A DNA stretch of 26,724 nucleotides, taken from positions 1 to 26,724 of the forward strand of contig CAKTXP010000014.1 of NCBI GenBank assembly GCA_934631055.1, read 5' to 3'. A program made the translations under genes and the position numbers. The notes beneath the pieces were generated by a model. That model saw only the letters and a list, made by a program, of their open reading frames with translations. It did not search any database and was not told the DNA's origin. Of this stretch, positions 1 through 5,058 are shown one piece after another. The number at the start of each line of letters is the position of its first letter. The stretch's first letter is position 1. The DNA comes from an uncultured Clostridia bacterium (GTDB taxonomy: Bacteria > Bacillota > Clostridia > Christensenellales > Aristaeellaceae).

Positions 1-87
1 CAGACCGCTACCGCCTCATACCAGTTTCTGCTGTTTACACTCGCGGAGAACGTTTACACAAAATTCGGGATAGACCCGATGACGTGA
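1..87 (+). CDS. Possible 3' end of an unidentified gene
   Basis: Frame 1 is open from the window edge to a TGA at 85-87 and encodes 28 residues ending in ENVYTKFGIDPMT. I do not recognise the family, and a 28-codon open stretch can occur by chance. The stop lies only six bases before the first CRISPR repeat, and no repeat is found one period (61 bases) further upstream. So the array either begins here, or was cut at this point by something whose end is this fragment, such as a mobile element. The missing upstream sequence would decide. Confidence 0.25.
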   Translation, partial: QTATASYQFLLFTLAENVYTKFGIDPMT

Positions 88-93
88 AGAAAT

Positions 94-248
94 CTTTTCC
101 CCGCATGTGCGGGGGTGATCCTCATCAACGCAGCAGCGGTCAAGGGCGAAAGAACTTTTCCCCGCATGTGCGGGGGGGGGGTGAGCCCTTGGCTCGCGTA
201 ATGGAAGAGTGTTTTCACAACTTTTCCCTGCTCACGCAGGGTTGCTTC
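94..248 (+). CRISPR. Type I-E CRISPR array, leader-distal end (3 repeats)
   Basis: Three repeats start at 94, 155 and 221. The first reads CTTTTCCCCGCATGTGCGGG followed by GGTGATCC, the classic type I-E form with a CCCCGC...GCGGGG stem. The second keeps the 5' half and stem but has a run of ten G where the first has five; these five extra bases exactly explain why the next period is 66 rather than 61. The third (221-248) is diverged but keeps a perfect stem, CCCTGC and GCAGGG around TCAC, with paired changes on both sides. A diverged last repeat marks the leader-distal end, so the array is read on the plus strand. Spacers are about 122-153 and 188-220. No cas gene lies in the window. Confidence 0.82.
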
Positions 249-534
249 TTTTACAATATAGTAGTATATCGTATGGCGGTATGATGCTAGCCGACATGGA
301 TGCTGGCGCTGAGGGATAGAGGATAATTCAAGCGGAAAGGGAGAATGTTACAGGCTTATGAAAGCCTGCATAGAGAAAAAATTCTTCTGCAAAGCGAGAT
401 GAGGACCTTAATTCGCTTTTTTGCATGTCGTAAAAACGCTGGTATATGCATACGGATTCTATGTTAGCAAGTGCTTTCAGAATGAGATCGGCATGAGATG
501 CTGAACAGCACGAATCAAGGAAGAAAAGAAAACG
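249..534. other. Intergenic stretch without a recognisable gene
   Basis: No convincing coding region is seen here. It contains a small hairpin at 351-368 (CAGGCTT/AAGCCTG with a 4-base loop) and a weak terminator-like hairpin at 391-419 (AAAGCGA/TCGCTTT) followed by Ts on the plus strand. The latter could end a plus-strand transcript leaving the CRISPR array. Confidence 0.4.
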
Positions 535-749
535 AAAAAACCCCGTCGGGCAGCGTCCATGCCCGACGGGGTCTTTCCTTTCAAAGAAACAGGGAGAAAA
601 CAAAGGGGGAGTGTGTCGCTCATTCGGGTGCGTCCTTCCCGAAAAAGCGTGTCATACAGGGGCGTCAATCCTGTATGGGTTTTGCGGAGGAGTGCGTCAA
701 ACTCATTCGCAAAATTTGGTTCAGGGAGGTGTTAGATATCTCTAACAAC
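533..749 (-). ncRNA. Candidate small RNA with four GACGC-loop hairpins
   Basis: The transcript is bounded by a consensus promoter (756-784) and an intrinsic terminator (541-571), giving about 215 nt on the minus strand. It starts with a perfect 7-bp hairpin (730-747, loop GATA). Then come hairpin 1 (680-714, outer stem TTTTGCG/CGCAAAA, inner GAGT/ACTC), hairpin 2 (653-677, 8-bp stem), hairpin 3 (623-643, 6-bp stem) and hairpin 4, which is the terminator. Each of these four can be drawn with a 9-nt loop: TTTGACGCA, ATTGACGCC, AAGGACGCA and ATGGACGCT. GACGC thus sits at loop positions 4-8 in all four, while the stems differ completely. The plus-strand complements GCGTC lie at 694-698, 662-666, 630-634 and 553-557; the first three are exactly 32 bases apart. 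Linkers are C-rich. No long open frame fits. I do not recognise an RNA family; it could titrate a protein or pair with mRNAs through its loops. Confidence 0.72.
534..571 (-). terminator. Strong intrinsic terminator ending the small RNA
   Basis: A perfect 12-bp stem pairs CCCCGTCGGGCA (541-552) with TGCCCGACGGGG (560-571). On the minus strand it is followed by six T (535-540 read as A on the plus strand). The plus-strand side is only moderately T-rich, so the main direction is minus. Its loop carries the fourth GACGC. Confidence 0.9.
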
Positions 750-755
750 GAGATC

Positions 756-784
756 ATTATAACGGATTTCCAGCCGTCTGTCAA
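756..784 (-). promoter_or_regulatory. Perfect sigma-A promoter of the small RNA
   Basis: On the minus strand, TTGACA (779-784) and TATAAT (756-761) are separated by exactly 17 bases, matching the consensus at all twelve positions. Transcription should start near 749, immediately before the 5' hairpin at 747-730. No protein-coding start with a ribosome binding site follows. Confidence 0.9.
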
Positions 785-834
785 GAGCTAAATTGAAAGT
801 ATTCCGCTGGGAATTGAGTATTTTTTCGGAGGGC

Positions 835-933
835 AAAAAGCGGGCTGAGCCCACCTGCGTTTCCTCCACAATCTGCAAAGTTTCAAAGCTTTGCGTATGT
901 GAGCAGTCTTTATGCAATTCCTATGAGTTAAAA
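835..933. repeat. Dispersed intergenic repeat, copy A, with terminator
   Basis: This copy lies just after the kinase stop. It shares with 4164-4237 the order (plus strand) GCGGGCTGAGCCC, then CTGCAAAG or CTGTAAAG, TTTCAAAGCT or CTTCAAAGCT, TATGCA, and an identical CTATGAGTTAAAA end (921-933 here). The GTGGGC/GCCCGC hairpin (840-854) followed on the minus strand by five T (835-839) can act as an intrinsic terminator for the regulator-kinase operon. Copy A is about 25 bases longer than copy B in the middle. Confidence 0.65.
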
Positions 934-943
934 CCAATTGTAC

Positions 944-2260
944 TCATCTCTCCGGCACAGGAATCAGCGCGGTGACGGTAAACCAGGAATCCGGCTGTTC
1001 CAGCGTGAAACAGCCGCCGTATTTTTCGATGGTCTGCTTGATGCTCTTGATGCCATAACCGTGGAGCGAGCGGTCGTCCTTGGTCGTGCGGGGCAGACCG
1101 CCGCGCAGGTCTACGGGTGTTTCGCAGTAATTTTCGATGCGGATGAGAAGAAAGCGGTTCTGCGTGTAGACGCTGACCTTGATAAGCCGCTTGCTCCTGT
1201 CCTCAATCTGCTGAACGCATTCGATGGCGTTGTCGATGGCGTTGCCGAAGATGCTGCAAATATCCATAACGTCGATAAAACCGAGGTCGTGCGCGTCGGC
1301 AAAGCAGGTCAGCGTAATGCCTTTGTCCAGACAGGTCATGCTTTTGCTGGTCAGAAACGTATCCAAAACGGAGTTGCCGGTGTTGACCTGCGCTTCATGG
1401 ATGGAGACGACGCGGTCCAGCTCGGCTAGGTAAGAATCGCGCTTGACCTTGTTCGGCTCATTGCGGATGAATTCGATCTGATGCTTGAGGTCGTGATAGA
1501 CCCGGTGCATCGCCTTGTCGTTGATTTCAAACTGGCGGTACTGCTCGTATTGCCGGTTCAGCAGGTTCTCCATCGCTTTCAGCTCCATGCGCAGGTTCAT
1601 CTCCGCCTGAGATTCGTCGTGCGCATAGAGCATGGCAAGCCCGCCGAAATCGACGAGCGTTCGGGAATAGAGGACGCCCGTGCCGAGCAGTTCGGTGAAG
1701 ATGTTATCCTTGAGCGCAAAGCTCAGGTTGCTCAGCGCAAAGGCGGCGATGGCGGTAATCATCACGCTGATGAGTTCCTTGAGCGTGATGGTCTGCCGCC
1801 ACTGGAAAATGGAGATATGGCGATTGAGCGCGTAAATAACGCCAAAATCCAGCGCATAGACGGCAGCCATGACGATCCATGTGCCGAAGGTTGAGACATT
1901 GTTGCCCGCAAGCAGATAGTAATTCATCTGCCACGCCATCGACGCGGTGAATTCCGCGGCAAGGAATGCGTGCGCCCAGATATAGCAGGCTTCCACAGGA
2001 CGCAGGCGGCAGGTCGTCTGGATCATCAGGAACATGCTCAGCATGGCTGCCAGCATCAGCAGCATCCACAGCCCGTTGGAGGTCACGCCGTCCATCCACT
2101 GACAGATAAACGATTGCAGGAGCAGAAAAAGCCCGTAGAGCGCAAACTGGCGCGGGTCTTTGCCGCCGAAGCGCTTGCTCTGCGGCAGGATGAAGGTCAT
2201 GCACGCCATCCATTCGGCAATCGCGGTGTGGATGCGCGGGAAAAAATCGACGGTGAGCAT
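944..2260 (-). CDS. AgrC-like sensor histidine kinase (GHKL ATPase)
   Basis: 438 residues. Several hydrophobic segments fill about residues 37-215, a polytopic sensor region of the AgrC/HPK10 type. A coiled linker follows, then the histidine box YHDLKHQ (probable phospho-His 256), an N box GNAIDNAIE near 337-346 and a glycine motif GYGIKSI near 410, which mark a GHKL/HATPase_c_5 catalytic domain. It should autophosphorylate and pass phosphate to the regulator encoded immediately upstream. The start codon overlaps that gene's stop by one base (TGATG), indicating translational coupling. No autoinducer-peptide gene or AgrB-type protease is visible nearby, so the signal is unknown. A terminator-bearing repeat follows the stop. 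Confidence 0.9.
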   Translation of the reverse strand: MLTVDFFPRIHTAIAEWMACMTFILPQSKRFGGKDPRQFALYGLFLLLQSFICQWMDGVTSNGLWMLLMLAAMLSMFLMIQTTCRLRPVEACYIWAHAFLAAEFTASMAWQMNYYLLAGNNVSTFGTWIVMAAVYALDFGVIYALNRHISIFQWRQTITLKELISVMITAIAAFALSNLSFALKDNIFTELLGTGVLYSRTLVDFGGLAMLYAHDESQAEMNLRMELKAMENLLNRQYEQYRQFEINDKAMHRVYHDLKHQIEFIRNEPNKVKRDSYLAELDRVVSIHEAQVNTGNSVLDTFLTSKSMTCLDKGITLTCFADAHDLGFIDVMDICSIFGNAIDNAIECVQQIEDRSKRLIKVSVYTQNRFLLIRIENYCETPVDLRGGLPRTTKDDRSLHGYGIKSIKQTIEKYGGCFTLEQPDSWFTVTALIPVPER

Positions 2261-2967
2261 CAGGCTTTGATTCCTCCGATGTATCGGGTCAGCGCTTCCA
2301 TGAACGCCTTATAGCGCGGGCGGGAGATGGCGAGCGGCTGTCCGGCGACGATGGCTGTGCCGTTTTCGACCTGCTCGACATGGGCGAGGTTGACCAGATA
2401 GCAGCTGTTGCAGCGGAAAAAATCGTATTCGCTGAGCATCTCTTCCATGTTGCGCATGCTCTTGCGCAGACGGAACACGCCTTTTTCGGTCGAGATCGTC
2501 ACGGCGTGGCTCTCGGTCTCGACATAGTAGATCTGCGAGACGTCCATGCGCGTGATGCCGCTTTCGGTGGGCAGGGCGATGGAATGCCGCGGCTGGCGGC
2601 TGAGCATGCGTTCCACGCGCGTGAGCAGCTGCTGGAGCATCAGATAGTTGACGGGCTTGAGGATGAAATCCAGCGCGTTGACGGCGTAGCCGCGGATGGC
2701 GTAGTTCGCCATATTCGTGATGAAAACCAGAAAGACGTTTTCATCCATCCGGCGGATGCGCTCGGCGGTCTCCATGCCGTCCATGCGCTTCATCTGGATA
2801 TCCAGAAAGATGAGGTCGTAATCCGCGCGGTAATGCTCGACGATCTCATCGCCGTCGCCAAAAAAGGAGAGTTCGGCTTCCCGCTCCCGTCCCTCAAAAT
2901 ACTTGAGAACGTAGGTTTTGAGCTGCTGCTGAGCGGCGAGATCATCCTCGACGATGGCGATGCGCAT
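2260..2967 (-). CDS. LytTR-family response regulator
   Basis: 235 residues. The N-terminal receiver domain (about 1-120) has the acidic pair E7-D8-D9, probable phosphoacceptor D56 in LIFLDIQMKRMDG, and the conserved K in ILKPVNY. The C-terminal part (about 130-232) is a LytTR DNA-binding domain, with IYYVETESHAVTI, a FFRCNSCYLVNL segment and a terminal ISRPRYKAF, the typical pattern of AgrA/VirR-type regulators. The start has a strong site (AAGGAGG about 10 bases upstream). It is the first gene of a two-gene operon with the kinase. Targets are not shown by the sequence; autoregulation is possible through the inverted repeat upstream. Confidence 0.93.
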   Translation of the reverse strand: MRIAIVEDDLAAQQQLKTYVLKYFEGREREAELSFFGDGDEIVEHYRADYDLIFLDIQMKRMDGMETAERIRRMDENVFLVFITNMANYAIRGYAVNALDFILKPVNYLMLQQLLTRVERMLSRQPRHSIALPTESGITRMDVSQIYYVETESHAVTISTEKGVFRLRKSMRNMEEMLSEYDFFRCNSCYLVNLAHVEQVENGTAIVAGQPLAISRPRYKAFMEALTRYIGGIKA

Positions 2968-2990
2968 GGTGAAGCCCCTCCTTTTTCGGC

Positions 2991-3013
2991 AATTGTGTCG
3001 AATATGTACAATT
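2991..3013. promoter_or_regulatory. Inverted repeat upstream of the response regulator
   Basis: AATTGT (2991-2996) and ACAATT (3008-3013) form a perfect 6-bp inverted repeat with an 11-base spacer, about 25 bases before the regulator's start codon. LytTR proteins usually bind direct repeats, so ownership is uncertain. It could be an operator for this operon or chance. Confidence 0.3.
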
Positions 3014-3051
3014 CACCATGGAAGGAGGGTTTTCCTTTTTTGAAAGCCAAA

Positions 3052-4110
3052 TCAAATCAGCCTGACGACCGGCTTGATGAGATCCGCCGGCTTTTGCTTC
3101 ATCAGTTCCAGCGCGTGGGGGATCTGTTCCCAGCCGTCAAAGACATGCGTGGCAAGCGGATGCACGTCGAGCCTGCCGGAGGAAACAAGCGCGCCGAGCT
3201 TTTCCATGCGCAGCCGTCCGCCGGGCATCAAGCCGCCGTTGATCTGCTTATGTCCCATGCCGACGCCCCATTCCACGCGCGGTATGGTCACGAAATCGCC
3301 GCTGCCCAGATAGTTGACCGAGCCGATCTTACCGCCGGGCTTCAGGCATTTGATGACGGGGGAGAAGGTATCGACGCCGCCGCCCGCGATGATGGCGCGG
3401 TCTACGCCTTTCCCATCGGTCAGCGCAAGCACCTGCTCTTCGATCGAGCCGTTCTTATAGCTGATGAACTCGTCTGCGCCATAGCCTTTGGCAGCCTTGA
3501 TGCAGTTGGGACGCGTGCCGACGGCAAGGATATGGGATGCGCCGCGCAGACTTGCCGCTGCGACGGACATCAGCCCGACGGGTCCGATGCCGACGACCAG
3601 CACGGTATCGCCAAATTGGATATCCGCCAGTTCTGCGCCGTGAAAGCCGGTGGGGACCATGTCCGACAGCATGCAGGCGTCTACGATATCCATGCCGTCG
3701 GGCAGGCGCGCAAGGTTGCCGTCCGCGTCGTTGACATGGAAGAATTCGGCGAATACGCCGTCCTTGATGTTGGAGAATTTCCAGCCGCAGAGCATACCGC
3801 CGGAGTGCATCGCATAGCCGCCCTGCGCTTCCAGAGAACTCCAGTCCGGCGTGATGGCGGGAACGAGTACGCGGTCGCCGGGCTTGAAATCCCTGACTTC
3901 GCTGCCGACTTCGACGACCTCGGCGCAGCATTCATGCCCCAGAATCAAATCGTGACGCTCGCCGACCGCGCCTTCCCAGACGGTATGCACGTCGGATGTG
4001 CAGATGGCGACGGCAAGCGGTTTACAGATGGCGTCCTTTGCGCCGCAGGTCGGGCGCGTTTTTTCGATCCAGCCGACTTCGCCGACCTTGAGCATGGCAA
4101 AAGCTTTCAT
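3052..4110 (-). CDS. NADP(H)-type secondary alcohol dehydrogenase, zinc-dependent
   Basis: 352 residues, the family's usual length. The sequence closely follows the Thermoanaerobacter brockii / Clostridium beijerinckii secondary alcohol dehydrogenase: KAFAMLKVGEVGWIEK at the start, LAVAICTSDVHTV, GERHDLILGHE, VPAITPDW and DLIKPVV at the end. The catalytic zinc ligands of that group are all in place at Cys37, His59 and Asp150. The Rossmann motif GIGPVG (about 174-179) is followed by AVGTRP, where the family's NADP-binding residues lie. It interconverts secondary alcohols and ketones in the cytoplasm. GGAGG (4120-4124) precedes the ATG. It is separated from the GtrA-like gene by a terminator. 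Confidence 0.93.
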   Translation of the reverse strand: MKAFAMLKVGEVGWIEKTRPTCGAKDAICKPLAVAICTSDVHTVWEGAVGERHDLILGHECCAEVVEVGSEVRDFKPGDRVLVPAITPDWSSLEAQGGYAMHSGGMLCGWKFSNIKDGVFAEFFHVNDADGNLARLPDGMDIVDACMLSDMVPTGFHGAELADIQFGDTVLVVGIGPVGLMSVAAASLRGASHILAVGTRPNCIKAAKGYGADEFISYKNGSIEEQVLALTDGKGVDRAIIAGGGVDTFSPVIKCLKPGGKIGSVNYLGSGDFVTIPRVEWGVGMGHKQINGGLMPGGRLRMEKLGALVSSGRLDVHPLATHVFDGWEQIPHALELMKQKPADLIKPVVRLI

Positions 4111-4163
4111 ATAAGCGTTCCTCCGTTTCGTTTTTTTCGGATTCAGGATGCCCGAAAAAGAGG

Positions 4164-4237
4164 AAAAATATAAGCGGGCTGAGCCCGCCGCGGTCTGTAA
4201 AGCTTCAAAGCTCTATGCAGTTTTCTATGAGTTAAAA
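4164..4237. repeat. Dispersed intergenic repeat, copy B, with terminator-like hairpin
   Basis: This is the shorter copy of the repeat at 835-933, in the same orientation relative to a minus-strand gene end. It holds a perfect GCGGGC/GCCCGC hairpin (4174-4188, loop TGA) followed on the minus strand by a T-rich tract, and ends in the same CTATGAGTTAAAA (4225-4237). It sits between the strong terminator of the GtrA-like gene and the dehydrogenase. Confidence 0.62.
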
Positions 4238-4274
4238 AAACCGGCGCACGGTCTCCGAAAAAACCGTGCGCCGG
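4234..4274 (-). terminator. Intrinsic terminator after the GtrA-like gene
   Basis: CCGGCGCACGGT (4241-4252) pairs perfectly with ACCGTGCGCCGG (4263-4274). On the minus strand the stem is followed by seven T (4234-4240 are A on the plus strand). It lies 33 bases after the stop codon of the GtrA-like gene. Confidence 0.9.
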
Positions 4275-4307
4275 AAGAAGAGGGGACAGAGTGAAGCGGA
4301 AAACCTC

Positions 4308-4856
4308 TTACTTGTTTTCCGTGTTCGGGAAGATGATCTTGTTGACGAAGAAGAACACGACCATCGAAACGCCGCCGTTGAGGACCGTCGTGCCGATATT
4401 GTAGATGAAATCCGGAACGAGCAGACCCGCGACCGCGACCCAGATGCAGTTGATGGAGTTGACGATGCAGGTGATGAGGCAGAACGCGACGAAGTACCAG
4501 GCAATCTGCTTGCCGAGGTTGCCCTTGCTGCGGAAGACGAAGCACTTCTGAATCGGGAAGTTGATGCACTCGCCGACGATCATCGCGACCATGTACGCGC
4601 AGAAGTATGGCAGACCGCCGTGCGCGACGTCATAACCGAGGATGTTCCACTTGAAGGTCTCGCCGAAGAGCGTCATGTCGATGCCCGGCCAGCCGAAATC
4701 GACCATGGGCAGTCCTGCGAACGCCTTGGGCAGAAACTGGAGAAGGAGATACTTAAACACGGTGACGAGGTTGGAAACGATAACGAACAGACCGCCCTCG
4801 CGGATCCACTGAGCCGCCTTCGGGTGCTTTGCGGAATAGCTCTGCCAGAAATTCAT
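4308..4856 (-). CDS. GtrA-like family membrane protein
   Basis: 182 residues from the ATG at 4854-4856. That start is chosen because AAGGAG lies about 8 bases upstream and the protein begins MNFWQSYSAKHP; the longer in-frame start at 4946 would run through the ribosome binding site and repeat DNA. Four hydrophobic helices are visible: around VSNLVTVFKYLLL, GLPYFCAYMVAMIVGE, IAWYFVAFCLITCIVNSI and GGVSMVVFFFVNKIIF. The motif NFPIQKCFVFRSKGN matches the conserved helix-2/3 region of GtrA-like proteins. Family members are thought to help move or modify lipid-linked sugars. Here it follows a glycoside hydrolase gene; its actual substrate is unknown. Confidence 0.85.
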   Translation of the reverse strand: MNFWQSYSAKHPKAAQWIREGGLFVIVSNLVTVFKYLLLQFLPKAFAGLPMVDFGWPGIDMTLFGETFKWNILGYDVAHGGLPYFCAYMVAMIVGECINFPIQKCFVFRSKGNLGKQIAWYFVAFCLITCIVNSINCIWVAVAGLLVPDFIYNIGTTVLNGGVSMVVFFFVNKIIFPNTENK

Positions 4857-4869
4857 GTGTATTTCTCCT

Positions 4870-5056
4870 TTCATATCGGGGAATGGGGGAACGCAGGGGG
4901 TTCCACCCCTTGACCCCGCCAGAAACCTGAGGCTTCTGGATTTCATGATGCTTATGTCTGTTTATTTCCAGCTATCGCTTCGCGATAGCGTAGTGGAGGG
5001 TGAAGGGAACTCAGTTCCCTTCCGGGGTTTGGGGCAGAGCCCCAACGTCCCCACTT
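4870..5056. repeat. Palindromic intergenic element (tail-type copy)
   Basis: Between the glycoside hydrolase and GtrA-like genes. It contains a GCTATCGC/GCGATAGC hairpin (near 4971-4990), the palindrome GAAGGGAACTCAGTTCCCTTC core (5002-5022), and the tail GGGGTTTGGGGCAGAGCCCC then AACGTCCCC (5024-5052). The last two modules recur at 9747-9797 and 20500-20550. No head sequence GTTACGTTGGGGC is present here, so this is a partial or different arrangement. Confidence 0.6.
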
Positions 5057-5058
5057 CC

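Noticed and set aside
84..284. 66-residue open frame rich in FPRMCGGDP
   Set aside because: It is a translation of CRISPR repeats and spacers, a well-known false call.
533..749. Identification of the small RNA as 6S RNA
   Set aside because: The length fits, but the fold is a chain of separate hairpins and not one long rod with a central bubble.
533..749. Identification of the small RNA as a CsrA sponge
   Set aside because: Only two of the four loops contain GGA; the element common to all four is GACGC.
2380..4173. 597-residue plus-strand open frame
   Set aside because: It lies antisense to the LytTR regulator and alcohol dehydrogenase, both clearly real, and has no recognisable domain; long antisense frames are common in GC-rich DNA.
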